64,000 nucleotides of DNA from DASXMT01 sp963803065 (lineage in GTDB: Bacteria > Actinomycetota > Acidimicrobiia > Acidimicrobiales > RAAP-2), in NCBI GenBank assembly GCA_963803065.1, contig CAWDKW010000009.1, positions 1-64,000 on the forward strand. The letters are read 5' to 3'. The notes under the pieces are model-generated. The model ran no database searches and was not told the DNA's origin. It was given only the letters and a program-made list of their open reading frames with translations. Position numbers and translations under genes: made by a program. How positions within the stretch are numbered: the stretch's first letter is position 1; every line of letters begins with the position of its first letter. This document shows, piece after piece, positions 16,946 through 25,294 of the stretch.

Positions 16946-17464
16946 TCACGCGACAGCGTCGCTCCGGCGGGGCAAGACCCATCCCGGCCGCGGGAAGTGG
17001 CAGGTGTAACCGTTCGGATAGTGCTCCAGGTAGTCCTGGTGTTCTGGCTCGGCCTCCCAGAAGGGGCCCGCAGGGGCGACCTCGGTGACGACCTTGCCGG
17101 GCCACAGTCCCGACGCCTCCACATCGGCGATGGTGTCCTCGGCCACCCGACGCTGCTCGTCGTCGAGGTAGAAGATGGCTGAGCGGTAGCTCGCGCCCAC
17201 GTCGTTGCCCTGGCGGTCGAGCGTCGTGGGGTCGTGGATCTGGAAGAAGAACTCGAGCAGGTCGCGATACGACGTCTTCTCGGGATCGAAGGTGATCTCG
17301 ATCGCCTCCGCGTGGTTCCCGTGGTTGCGATAGGTGGCGTTGGCCACGTCACCGCCGGTGTACCCCACTCGGGTGGACAGCACTCCTGGGCGCTTGCGGA
17401 TCAGGTCCTGCATGCCCCAGAAACAGCCCCCGGCCAAGATCGCCTTTTCGGTGCGCTCGTTCAT
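16946..17464 (-). CDS. msrA: Peptide-methionine (S)-S-oxide reductase MsrA
   Basis: A 172-aa MsrA that reduces the S-epimer of methionine sulfoxide in oxidised proteins. The catalytic Cys14 lies in AGGCFWG, followed by the family segments GYTGGDVANATY, GNHAEAIEITFDP, FFQIHDPTTLDRQGNDVG and the C-terminal YPNGYTCHFPRPGW. The ATG overlaps the msrB stop by 4 bp (ATGA), so both repair enzymes are translationally coupled. Confidence 0.97.
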   Translation of the reverse strand: MNERTEKAILAGGCFWGMQDLIRKRPGVLSTRVGYTGGDVANATYRNHGNHAEAIEITFDPEKTSYRDLLEFFFQIHDPTTLDRQGNDVGASYRSAIFYLDDEQRRVAEDTIADVEASGLWPGKVVTEVAPAGPFWEAEPEHQDYLEHYPNGYTCHFPRPGWVLPRRSDAVA

Positions 17465-17934
17465 CGGACTACCTCCTGTCCGTCCTTGGGTCCGTCAAAT
17501 ACCTTCTTGTACTGTCCATAGCCCTCGGCCTCCAGATCTTCGTAGGGCACGAAGCGCAGGGCGGCCGAGTTGATGCAATAGCGCAGTCCCCCCTCCTCGG
17601 GAGGCCCGTCGTCGAAGACATGACCGAGATGGCCGTCCCCGTGGCTCGAGCGGACTTCGGTGCGAATCATGCCGTGGCTCCGGTCCGTCTTCTCGAGCAC
17701 GTTGGCCGGCTCGAGGGGGACGGTGAAGCTGGGCCAGCCACAACCGCTGTCGAACTTCTGGGTGGAGGCGAACAGGGGCTCCCCCGAGACGATGTCAACG
17801 TAGATACCCGCCTCCTTCTTGTCCCAGAACTCGTTGTCGAAGGCCGGTTCGGTGGCTCCTTCCTGGGTCACGGCGTACTGGCGCTCGTCGAGCTGGGCAA
17901 TCGCCGAAGGGTCCTTGCGGTAGACGTCTGTCAT
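17461..17934 (-). CDS. msrB: Peptide-methionine (R)-S-oxide reductase MsrB
   Basis: A 157-aa MsrB acting on the R-epimer of methionine sulfoxide. It shows FDSGCGWPSF, DGHLGHVFDDGP and the catalytic Cys120 in GLRYCINSAALRF. The four-Cys zinc site of many MsrBs is absent, as in the zinc-free subgroup. The ATG at 17934 has AAGGTGG upstream. A much longer in-frame extension overlaps the neighbouring TrpF-like gene and is rejected. It precedes msrA with a 4-bp overlap. Confidence 0.95.
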   Translation of the reverse strand: MTDVYRKDPSAIAQLDERQYAVTQEGATEPAFDNEFWDKKEAGIYVDIVSGEPLFASTQKFDSGCGWPSFTVPLEPANVLEKTDRSHGMIRTEVRSSHGDGHLGHVFDDGPPEEGGLRYCINSAALRFVPYEDLEAEGYGQYKKVFDGPKDGQEVVR

Positions 17935-17990
17935 TGCAGCCACCTTGCTGATCCGTCTCTGATTCCTCGGTCCCCCCAGACGAAGCCAGT

Positions 17991-18689
17991 TTAAGGGTCC
18001 AGAGGGGCGTCGCCTCCGGGCTCCTCTTGCTCGGCCCGGCGGGCCGCCTCGACGAACCGCCGGACGGCATCGACATCCTTGCGGCGCTTGTCGTCGGGGC
18101 GGCTGGTGCGGGTCTCCGAGTCCACTCCAGCGGGGTCGACCACGGCGATGGCCCGGGTGACGTTCGCAGGCCCGAGCCCGCCGGCCAGGACCACGGGGAC
18201 GTCCACGGCCGGAGGAATGAGTGCGCTCACCGACCAATCGTGGGTCAACCCGGTGGCGCCGACGATCCCGGTGGCCGGATCGTGGCTGTCGAGGAGCAGG
18301 TAGTCGCTGCACGCGGCGTAGCGCCGCGCCGTCGTCACCGCGCCCGTGTCCCGGACCGCCACCGTGGTCATCACCCTCACCGGGTCGAGACGCTCCCGGA
18401 CCAGGCCCACGATGTCGGGACCCATCTGGTCGGCCCGGACCAGATGGACCACGTCGGGCCGCACCACGTCGACGGTCCTGGCGATGCGATCGAAATCGGT
18501 CCCGAGGCTGAGGGCCACCGTGGTCATCGTGTCGGGGATCTCGGCCACGATGGCCCGGGCCGTGGCGTCGTCGACATGGTCCCAGGTGTCGAAGCCCTCG
18601 TCGAGCACCACGCCGATGTTGTCGATGGCCATGTCGGCCACGGCTGCGACGTCCTCCGGCGTTGTGAACCCGTAGATCTGGACGATCAT
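17991..18689 (-). CDS. TrpF-like (phosphoribosylanthranilate isomerase family) protein
   Basis: A 232-aa TIM-barrel protein of the TrpF family, just downstream of trpD. It keeps the catalytic-acid strand (DYLLLDSHDP), the phosphate-loop-like segments VVLAGGLGPANV and GVDSETRTSRPDDKRRKD, and normal length. However, the N-terminal motif that is KICG in TrpF reads QIYGFT, so the catalytic Cys (general base) is replaced by Tyr. It may be a TrpF with altered chemistry or a paralogue with a different sugar-phosphate substrate. The 48-bp gap to trpD suggests one operon with trpD and the acyl-CoA dehydrogenase. Confidence 0.75.
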   Translation of the reverse strand: MIVQIYGFTTPEDVAAVADMAIDNIGVVLDEGFDTWDHVDDATARAIVAEIPDTMTTVALSLGTDFDRIARTVDVVRPDVVHLVRADQMGPDIVGLVRERLDPVRVMTTVAVRDTGAVTTARRYAACSDYLLLDSHDPATGIVGATGLTHDWSVSALIPPAVDVPVVLAGGLGPANVTRAIAVVDPAGVDSETRTSRPDDKRRKDVDAVRRFVEAARRAEQEEPGGDAPLDP

Positions 18690-18737
18690 GAGCTATCCAT
18701 CATCCGGGCACGGCCCCGCCACCCGGCCGCCTGCCAG

Positions 18738-19853
18738 TTACCCGGCCTCGGTCTCGGCGGCCGCCGCCTTCTGCGACACCCGGATCAGCGCGGCCAGGAC
18801 CTCCTCGGCTCGACCGTCGTCGATCACCTCACAGGCCAGGGCCACACCCCCAGCCAGGTCGGCGGCCTTGCCGATGACCACCAGCGCGGCCGCCGCGTTC
18901 AGCACGGCGATGTCGCGATGGGGGTTGGGGTCCCCGGCCACCACCCGGCGGATGGCCTCGGCGTTGACGGCGGCATCGCCACCCCGCAGCTCGTCCAGGC
19001 TGGCTCGACGGAACCCGAGCGACGCCGGGTCCACCCGGTCCATCCGGACCTCGACGCCGCCCTCGTCGTCGGCGATCAGCTCGTGGACGGTCGAGGGCCC
19101 GGTGGTGCTCAGCTCGTCGAGGCCGTCGTCGCCGTAGACGACCATGGCCCGCCGCGCCCCGTTGGCCGCCAGCACCCCGATCATCTTGTCGGCCATGGCC
19201 GGGTCGCTCACCCCGATGACCTGGAACTTGGCCCCGCCCGGGTTGGCCAGCGGCCCCAGGTAGTTGAACACGGTGGGGACGCCCAGCTCCCGGCGGACGG
19301 GAACGGCGAACCGCATGGCCGGGTGGAACCGGGGTGCGAAGCAGAACCCCATCCCCACCTCGTCCAGGCAGCGGGACACGCCCTCGGGGCCGAGGTCGGC
19401 CACGACGCCCAGCGACTCGAGCACGTCGGCCGCTCCGACCGACGAGGATGCCGCCCGCCCACCGTGCTTGCACACCTTGGCCCCGGTGGCCGCCACCACC
19501 AGCGCAGCGATGGTCGACACGTTGACGCTGCGCAGTCGGTCCCCGCCGGTGCCGCAGGTGTCGACCAGGTCGCCGGGGGCATGGAGCGGTACGGCGTGGG
19601 CCACCATGGCCCGCACCAGCCCGGTCATCTCCTCCACCGTCTCGCCCTTGGCCCGCAGGCCGACGGCGAACCCTGCTATCTGCACGGGCGTGGCCTCACC
19701 CGCAAGCACCTGGCCGAGGACGGCTTCGGTCTCCTCGGAGGACAGCGACCGTCCGGCGATGAGGCGGGAAAGGACCCCGGGCCACCCGCCGATGGCCTGG
19801 AAGACCTCGCCCGTCGGCCCGGCAAGGTCGGAGCCGGCTGCCTCGGGCGTCAC
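18738..19853 (-). CDS. trpD: Anthranilate phosphoribosyltransferase
   Basis: A 371-aa TrpD catalysing transfer of phosphoribose to anthranilate in tryptophan synthesis. It shows the PRPP/metal motif DTCGTGGD (about 98-105), NVSTIAALVVA, KHGGRAASSSVGAADVLE and FNYLGPLANP. The GTG at 19853 starts 5 bp after the acyl-CoA dehydrogenase stop. A longer frame running through that gene is a shadow. No other tryptophan genes are nearby, apart from the TrpF-like protein. Confidence 0.95.
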   Translation of the reverse strand: MTPEAAGSDLAGPTGEVFQAIGGWPGVLSRLIAGRSLSSEETEAVLGQVLAGEATPVQIAGFAVGLRAKGETVEEMTGLVRAMVAHAVPLHAPGDLVDTCGTGGDRLRSVNVSTIAALVVAATGAKVCKHGGRAASSSVGAADVLESLGVVADLGPEGVSRCLDEVGMGFCFAPRFHPAMRFAVPVRRELGVPTVFNYLGPLANPGGAKFQVIGVSDPAMADKMIGVLAANGARRAMVVYGDDGLDELSTTGPSTVHELIADDEGGVEVRMDRVDPASLGFRRASLDELRGGDAAVNAEAIRRVVAGDPNPHRDIAVLNAAAALVVIGKAADLAGGVALACEVIDDGRAEEVLAALIRVSQKAAAAETEAG

Positions 19854-19858
19854 GGCGC

Positions 19859-21040
19859 TCAGTCCCACCACAGGTCTCGTCCGAGGACGCCGCGGGCGAT
19901 CAGGCCGAGCTGTACCTGCGAGGTCCCCTCCACGATGGTGAGCTGCTTGGCGTCCCGGTACCAGAGCTCGGCCGGGTGGTCCTCCATGTAGCCGGCCGCC
20001 CCCAGCAGCTGGACGGCCAGGCCCGACGCCCGCACGGCCAGCTCCGTGGCGTGGTACTTGGCCATCGACAGGTAGGGCACGAACTCCTTGGTGAACTTGC
20101 CCTGGTCGGCCAGCCAGGCCGAGCGGTAGGTGAGCAGCCGGGCCGCCTCGATGTCCACGGCCACCTTGGCGATCTCCCACTGGATGCCCTGGAAGTCGGC
20201 GATGGTGCCGCCGAACGCCTCCCGCTGCTGGACGTACTCGGTGGCGTACATCAACGCCCCTTCGGCCAGCCCGATCCCGCGAGCGGCGACGATGGGGCGC
20301 ATGGCGTTCAGGCCGAGCATGGCCAGGCGGAAGCCGCCCACCTCGCCGATGACGTTCTCGGCCGGGACCCGCACCGAGTCGAGGACGAGCTCGCCGGTAT
20401 CGATGCCGCGCACGCCCATCTTGTGATCGGTGCGGCCCACCGACACCCCGTCCCACGCCCGCTCCACGATGAAGGCGGTGATGGAATCGTGGGCCCGGCT
20501 GGACGGATCGCCCGTCTTGGCGAAGACGGTGTACCAGTTCGCCTCGCGCACCCCGGACATCCAGCACTTGGTGCCGCTCAGCACCCAGCCGTCACCGTTG
20601 GCCGACTCCTGGTCGGGGACGGCCCGGGTGCGCATGCCGGCGACGTCGCTGCCCGCTTGTGGCTCCGAGAGCCCGAAGCCGGCCCGGAGGGAGCCGTCGG
20701 CGATCCCCGGCAGGTACCGCTTCTTCTGGTCGTCGTTGCCGGCGATGAGCACGGGCCCGACCGGCAGCCGGGTCAGCAGCAGCATCAGCGCCGCCGTCTG
20801 GGAGTACTTGGCCACCTCCTCGATGGCGAGCGTCAGCCCGACGATCCCGGCGCCCGAGCCGCCCAGCTCGGTCGGGAGGCACAGGCCCAGCAGGTCGGCA
20901 TCCCGGAACGCGTCGAAGATGTCCTGGGGGTACTCACCGGTGGCATCGATCTCCCTCGCCCGCGGCTTCACCTTGTCGGCGGCCAGACGGCGTACCGACG
21001 CTTGGAGGGCGGTCATCTCTGGGGAGAGGTCGAAGTCCAC
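19859..21040 (-). CDS. Acyl-CoA dehydrogenase
   Basis: A 393-aa FAD-dependent acyl-CoA dehydrogenase. Family segments are FGLSEPQAGSDVAGMRT (FAD/substrate), the central beta-domain WVLSGTKCWMSGV, QQREAFGGTIADFQGIQW, and IVEGTSQVQLGLIARGVLGR, with the catalytic Glu near the C terminus. Its stop is 5 bp from the trpD start, so it leads an operon acd-trpD-trpF-like. Coupling of acyl-CoA oxidation to tryptophan synthesis has no obvious metabolic logic. The acyl substrate is unknown. Confidence 0.93.
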   Translation of the reverse strand: MDFDLSPEMTALQASVRRLAADKVKPRAREIDATGEYPQDIFDAFRDADLLGLCLPTELGGSGAGIVGLTLAIEEVAKYSQTAALMLLLTRLPVGPVLIAGNDDQKKRYLPGIADGSLRAGFGLSEPQAGSDVAGMRTRAVPDQESANGDGWVLSGTKCWMSGVREANWYTVFAKTGDPSSRAHDSITAFIVERAWDGVSVGRTDHKMGVRGIDTGELVLDSVRVPAENVIGEVGGFRLAMLGLNAMRPIVAARGIGLAEGALMYATEYVQQREAFGGTIADFQGIQWEIAKVAVDIEAARLLTYRSAWLADQGKFTKEFVPYLSMAKYHATELAVRASGLAVQLLGAAGYMEDHPAELWYRDAKQLTIVEGTSQVQLGLIARGVLGRDLWWD

Positions 21041-21054
21041 GGACTGCGAGGCTA

Positions 21055-21143
21055 CCCGGTCCCCACCCAGGGCCGGCTAGGTCCTTCGCAACCAGCCGGC
21101 CATCTGATCCCTACGCCCGCCCGGTCCCCACCCAGGGCCGGCT
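21055..21143. repeat. 24-bp perfect direct repeat
   Basis: The same 24 bp (beginning CCCGGTCCCCACCC and ending GGGCCGGCT) occur at 21055-21078 and 21120-21143, with 41 bp between. One copy flanks the start of the acyl-CoA dehydrogenase gene and the other abuts the stop codon of the DUF2510 reading frame. Confidence 0.85.
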
Positions 21144-21145
21144 GC

Positions 21146-21739
21146 CTAGCCGCGCCGGTTGCGCTGGTCGTAATTCGGGTCGACGAGCTGGACGCCGCCT
21201 CGGGCCACGGCCGAGGTCCATCCCGCCCCGTCCCACCAGCGGTACTCGAACTCGCCGCTCGGGTCGGGATGCCACATCGGGGGCGACACCGCGGGGGCCG
21301 GCGGTGCCGGTGGGGCCCGGCGAGTGCCGGCGGTGCCTGTGGGCCCGGCGGTGCCGGCGAGGCCGGGCGGCCCGGCGAGGGATCCGGAACCTGCGGCTGG
21401 AGACCCTCGTCCTCGGGAGGGACCCTGGCCGGGTACCGATCAGGGAGGGCCGACCCCGGCCGGCCCGGACCGGACGGACCCGACAGGCCAACCGGGCCGC
21501 GACAGCGGGGCCGCCGTCCGGGCAGTGGGGTCCACCTTGGTCGTCGCCCGGGCGATCAGGTAGAGGACGAGGCCGAGCAACAACGACAGGAACCAGATGA
21601 AGCCCCAGAGGATCGAGGGCATCCCCCAGGGCGTCCTCCCGGTGATCCTCCGGAAGTTCTCCGACAGCCGGTACCCGATCACCCCGAAGAGGAACGCCAA
21701 GATCAAGAAGACGACCGTCTCGGAGCCGCTCAACTGCAT
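21146..21739 (-). pseudogene. DUF2510 membrane protein gene with in-frame stop
   Basis: The first 99 codons encode two transmembrane helices (ETVVFLILAFLFGVIGY and SILWGFIWFLSLLLGLVLYL) and a Pro/Gly-rich linker, ending at a TGA (21440-21442). The same frame then continues without another stop for about 98 codons: first Gly/Pro/Ala-rich linker, then a clear DUF2510 domain (MWHPDPSGEFEYRWWDGAGW) ending at 21146. The parts belong together in many actinobacterial membrane proteins. Either a nonsense mutation, two compensating shifts in the GC-rich linker, or a sequencing error split the gene. The 99-aa product alone could still be membrane-inserted. Confidence 0.65.
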
Positions 21740-21818
21740 AACCAGACTCTACGCCCGCATGCAAAGGCGCCGGCTGCAGCCGTCGGAGGGATCATCCCGG
21801 GGGTCGGCCAGTCCCCGA

Positions 21819-22946
21819 TCAGGCGAAGTAGATGATCATGGCCGTGCCCATGGCCAGGCAGTAGGCCGCGAAGGGCCACAGCGTCCTCGTCGTGAACCAG
21901 CGGACCAGGAACCGCACCGACAGGTAGGCGGCGATGGCGGCGGCCACGCTTCCGGCCAGGATCTGGCCTCGGATCCCGTTCCCGAGCGTCCCGAACAGAT
22001 CGGGGATCTTCAAGACGCCGGCGGCGAGGATGACCGGAGTGGCGAGCAGGAACGAGAACCGCGCCGCGTCCTCGTGGTTGAGGCCTCGGGCCAGACCGGC
22101 GGCCATGGTCACGCCTGAACGGCTGATCCCGGCAAACAGGGCCAGGATCTGGGCGCTCCCGATCACGACCGCCTCCCGGTACTTGAGGGTGGCCACATCC
22201 CGGCCCGCCTCTTCCGACGTCGATCCTGTCGCCGTCGGCGGGGCCGTGCCGGTGTCGCCCGCAGATCCCGAGCTGCCCCTGTCTCCGGCGCCGCCGGCCG
22301 CTGCTGTGTCGCCGGCCGCTGCGGTGTCACGAGTTGCTGCGGTGTCGCCCGTGGCTCCGGTTGCTCCTGTTCCTCTCTTTGCCGTGGTTGCCACGGCGGT
22401 TCTTGTGTCGGCCGAGGCGGCGGCACTGCCGGGCGTCGAGGCCGAGGCGGCGGCAGGTGCTGGCGACCCATCGGAGGAACCAAGGGTGGTGGAGCGAGTC
22501 CGTCGCCTGAGCAGCTCGGCGCCCATCAGGATGAACCCGTTGATGGTGAGGAAGATTGCCGCCGCTTCGGGTTTGGCGAAGAGGACCCGGAACTGGTGCT
22601 CGAACAGGAGGCCGGCGATACCCACCGGGATCGTGGCCAAGATGAGCATCCACGCCATGCGCTGGTCCGCCGTCTCGATCCGACGCGTCCGCAACGTGAC
22701 GAAGAACCCGCCGATGATCCGCACCCAGTCCCGCCAGAAGAAGACGATGAGGGCGAGGGCGGTGGCCACGTGCAGCCCGACCACGAAGGCCAGATAGAAC
22801 GACTCGCCCTGCGACTGGTCGGTGACCAGGTTGTGCCAGCCGAACAGCGCCGGCAGCAAGACGGAGTGCCCCAAGCTCGACACGGGGAAGAGCTCGCTCA
22901 CCCCCTGGATGATCCCGACCACGATCGCCTGGAAGAACGTCAACAC
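21819..22946 (-). CDS. uppP: Undecaprenyl-diphosphatase with a low-complexity insertion
   Basis: Membrane enzyme that dephosphorylates undecaprenyl diphosphate so the lipid carrier can be reused for peptidoglycan. The two catalytic motifs are present: GVSELFPVSSLGH near the N terminus and AGISRSGVTMAAGL in the second half, with several hydrophobic helices. The protein is 375 aa against a usual 260-280. The excess is about 95 residues of Ala/Thr/Gly/Ser-rich sequence inserted between helices in the middle, partly made of DTAA-type repeats. The gene begins 4 bp after the dedA stop, so they form an operon. Confidence 0.92.
   Translation of the reverse strand: MLTFFQAIVVGIIQGVSELFPVSSLGHSVLLPALFGWHNLVTDQSQGESFYLAFVVGLHVATALALIVFFWRDWVRIIGGFFVTLRTRRIETADQRMAWMLILATIPVGIAGLLFEHQFRVLFAKPEAAAIFLTINGFILMGAELLRRRTRSTTLGSSDGSPAPAAASASTPGSAAASADTRTAVATTAKRGTGATGATGDTAATRDTAAAGDTAAAGGAGDRGSSGSAGDTGTAPPTATGSTSEEAGRDVATLKYREAVVIGSAQILALFAGISRSGVTMAAGLARGLNHEDAARFSFLLATPVILAAGVLKIPDLFGTLGNGIRGQILAGSVAAAIAAYLSVRFLVRWFTTRTLWPFAAYCLAMGTAMIIYFA
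22300..22353 (-). repeat. 18-bp tandem repeat in uppP insertion
   Basis: Three degenerate 18-bp units of the type GCTGCGGTGTCGCCCGTG encode DTAA-containing hexapeptides inside the extra loop of UppP. Flanking sequence is also Ala/Thr/Gly-rich. Confidence 0.75.
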
Positions 22947-22950
22947 GTAG

Positions 22951-23685
22951 CTACCCTCTCACTTGGGGTTGCCCGGGTGCACCCACCGCATCCGTGGGCT
23001 CGACTGGCGGTGCAGCGTGTTGCCCGGCTGCAGCGTGTTGCCCGGGTTCAGCGTGTTGCGTTGCAGACGTCGAGGAGCCGGCCTCGCGCCGAACGGCCCG
23101 CAGCCGATGCCACACGAAGGCGAGGATGGCGACCACGACGACGGCGGCGACCACATAGCCGGCGTCGCTGAAGCCCTTGGTCACCGACTGCCACTGGCCG
23201 CCCACCTCGTAACCGATGACCGACAGCGCCGACACCCACGCCGCACAGCCGATGGTGGTGAGGGTGGTGAAACGCACGGGGTTCATCTTGGCCATCCCGG
23301 CAGGGAGCGAGATGAAGGTTCGCACCACGGGGATGACGCGGCCGAACAGGACCATCCATTCGCCGCGTCGGGCGAACCACGCCTCGACCCGATCGAGGTC
23401 GGCGTGCGTGAGCAAGACGTACTTCCCGTAGCGGTCCACCAGCCGTCGCCCACCGGTGCGGCCCACGACGTAGGCGATGAGCGACCCGATCACAGAGCCC
23501 ACGATGCCGACCACGATCACCAGCCCGAGGTCGAGGTGCGTGGACGAGCCGGACTGGAAGGCGGCCGAGGACAGGGCGCCACCGAGTCCGAGGGTGACCT
23601 CCGACGGGATGGGAATGCAGGCCGACTCGAGCAGGGTGAGCACGAAGACGGCCAGATAGCCCCAGTGCTCCAGGAATTGTTGCAC
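22951..23685 (-). CDS. DedA family membrane protein
   Basis: A 244-aa DedA/SNARE-associated family protein. It has the family hallmarks ESACIPIPSEVTLG, IAYVVGRTGGRRLVDRYGKY and the conserved GRVIPVVRTFISLPAGMAKM, with about five hydrophobic segments. Some DedA proteins (UptA type) return undecaprenyl phosphate across the membrane, and some act on other phospholipids. Being 4 bp upstream of uppP supports a lipid-carrier role here, by inference. The tail carries three QHAxxG hexapeptide repeats. The GTG at 23685 is chosen because the family starts there; a GTG at 23742 would add 19 residues. Confidence 0.85.
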   Translation of the reverse strand: MQQFLEHWGYLAVFVLTLLESACIPIPSEVTLGLGGALSSAAFQSGSSTHLDLGLVIVVGIVGSVIGSLIAYVVGRTGGRRLVDRYGKYVLLTHADLDRVEAWFARRGEWMVLFGRVIPVVRTFISLPAGMAKMNPVRFTTLTTIGCAAWVSALSVIGYEVGGQWQSVTKGFSDAGYVVAAVVVVAILAFVWHRLRAVRREAGSSTSATQHAEPGQHAAAGQHAAPPVEPTDAVGAPGQPQVRG

Positions 23686-23816
23686 GGGGGACAGTCTCCC
23701 CGCCCGACCACGCTCGCCGCGGACCAGTTCCTCAGGAGCCACTCAGCATCCGTACGGACGACGGAGCGACGAAACCCCCACACGCTGGTACGACACCCGG
23801 AATTTCCGTCCATACG

Positions 23817-23839
23817 AAGCTGAGAGATTGCGGAGGAAC
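23817..23839 (-). promoter_or_regulatory. Candidate response-regulator site upstream of dedA-uppP
   Basis: The core CTGAGAGATTGCGGAGGAAC matches 19 of 23 bases of a segment upstream of the response-regulator gene (26007-26029), which reads CTGAGAGATTACGAAGAAAC. It sits just beyond the histidine kinase stop and 75-130 bp upstream of dedA. This suggests that the two-component system controls dedA-uppP. The binding is inferred. Confidence 0.5.
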
Positions 23840-23851
23840 CCCCGAAGACTG

Positions 23852-25294
23852 TCAGTCCCCGTCGGGCTGCTCGGCAGGGAGGCGCACCACGACGCGAGCG
23901 CCGACCTCCGTGTCGGCCACCACGACCGATCCGCCATGGACGGCGACCACCTCGCCCACGATGGCCAACCCGAGCCCGGCACCACCGGCGGGGCGGTCTC
24001 GAGCCTGGTCGGCCCTCGCGAAGCGCTCGAAGACCCGCTCCCGCTCCCCGACCGGTATCCCGGGGCCGTCGTCGGCGACCACCACCTCGACGAACCCATC
24101 GAGATGGGCCACCTCGAACGACACCGTGCTGGCCGCGTGGCGCTCGGCGTTGTCGGCCAGGTTGCGGAGTACCCGGCCGAGTTGCTCCCGGTCCCCGAGG
24201 ACCCGACCGGCCCCCACCCCTCGCAGGTCGACGGCCACCCGACCCTGGGCTCTCAGCCGCTCCCCTTCGGCCAAGGCCAGCTCGTCGATATCGACGGGCT
24301 CGTGCCCACGGACCAGTTGGCCCTCGTCGCTCCGGGCCAGCAGCAACAGGTTGTCGACGATATGGCCCAGGCGACCCGCTTCGGCCTCGGCCGTCGCCGC
24401 CACCGACGGCCAGTCCGCGCTGTTCGGCCGCGCCCGCGCCACTTCGAGCAGCGTGATCACCGTGGCCAGGGGACTGCGGAGCTCGTGGGAGGCGTCCGAC
24501 ACGAACTGGCGCTGCCGATCGGTGGCCGTCTCGAGCCGGGACAGCATGGCGTTCATGGTGCTGGCCAGCCTGGCGATCTCGTCGTCCACCGGAGGCACCG
24601 GGACGCGCCGATGCAGGTCGCTCACCGAGATGTCCGAGACCTCGCGACGGATCGACTCGACGGGACGAAGCGCCCGCCCGGCCAGGATCCAGACCAGCAC
24701 AGCCGAGACCACGACCAAGATGGGCAGGACGATGGCCAGGGCCAGCTCCAGGTCGTGCACGGAGTCCTCGGCCTGGTCCCGGGACGACACCGCGTAGATG
24801 GTGAGGTTGCCATGGGACGTGGCCACGGTGGTGGCCACGGTGATGCCGTTGTGGTCGTTGCCGGGCAAGGGCACCCCGGCCGGCACCTGGACGTCGGTTC
24901 CCACCGGAGGGTGCACCGACGCCACGGCGGCCCGGCCCCGTAGGTCGGTCGACGAGGCCACCACCTGGCCGCTTGCGTTCACCACCTGCACGGCGGTGCC
25001 GGAGCGGACGGGCAGCTCGGCCGGGAGCGGGCCCTGGCTGATCAGGCCGCCCACGTTGGCCGCTTCGGCGGTCGCCGAGTTGACCAGTCCGTCGGTCAGG
25101 GACGTGTGCAGGAGCCAGACCAGTGCAGCGCCCCCCACACCGAGGGTCACCACCACCACCAGGAGGGCCGCCAGCGTGAGCCGGACGCGGATGGACCAGA
25201 GCATCGGGACGCGCCGCGTCGGACGGGTGCCAGGACTCCCAACGGAACGATCGGCCGGGCGATCGCCGGTCCCGCGCCCGCGGGTGTCAGCCAC
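23852..25294 (-). CDS. OmpR-type sensor histidine kinase
   Basis: A 480-aa membrane kinase. The order is a short cytoplasmic start, TM1 (RLTLAALLVVVVTLGVGGAA), an extracytoplasmic sensor region of about 110 residues, TM2 (ALAIVLPILVVVSAVLVWIL), HAMP, then HisKA (SDASHELRSPLATV, His in HEL) and HATPase (NLADNAERHA, DDGPGIP, GLGLAIV). The layout is like MprB/PhoR-type kinases. The GTG at 25294 overlaps the response-regulator stop by 8 bp; an ATG at 25204, directly before TM1, is an alternative. Neighbouring dedA-uppP suggests a cell-envelope signal. Confidence 0.9.
   Translation of the reverse strand: MADTRGRGTGDRPADRSVGSPGTRPTRRVPMLWSIRVRLTLAALLVVVVTLGVGGAALVWLLHTSLTDGLVNSATAEAANVGGLISQGPLPAELPVRSGTAVQVVNASGQVVASSTDLRGRAAVASVHPPVGTDVQVPAGVPLPGNDHNGITVATTVATSHGNLTIYAVSSRDQAEDSVHDLELALAIVLPILVVVSAVLVWILAGRALRPVESIRREVSDISVSDLHRRVPVPPVDDEIARLASTMNAMLSRLETATDRQRQFVSDASHELRSPLATVITLLEVARARPNSADWPSVAATAEAEAGRLGHIVDNLLLLARSDEGQLVRGHEPVDIDELALAEGERLRAQGRVAVDLRGVGAGRVLGDREQLGRVLRNLADNAERHAASTVSFEVAHLDGFVEVVVADDGPGIPVGERERVFERFARADQARDRPAGGAGLGLAIVGEVVAVHGGSVVVADTEVGARVVVRLPAEQPDGD

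Noticed and set aside
18027..19991. A 654-codon plus-strand frame opposite trpF-like, trpD and the acyl-CoA dehydrogenase
   Set aside because: His/Gly/Arg/Pro-rich shadow typical of high-GC DNA. The minus-strand genes are unambiguous family members.
18738..20567. A trpD reading frame extended to 609 codons
   Set aside because: The extension runs through the acyl-CoA dehydrogenase gene in a different frame and has no similarity to TrpD, which begins at the GTG at 19853.
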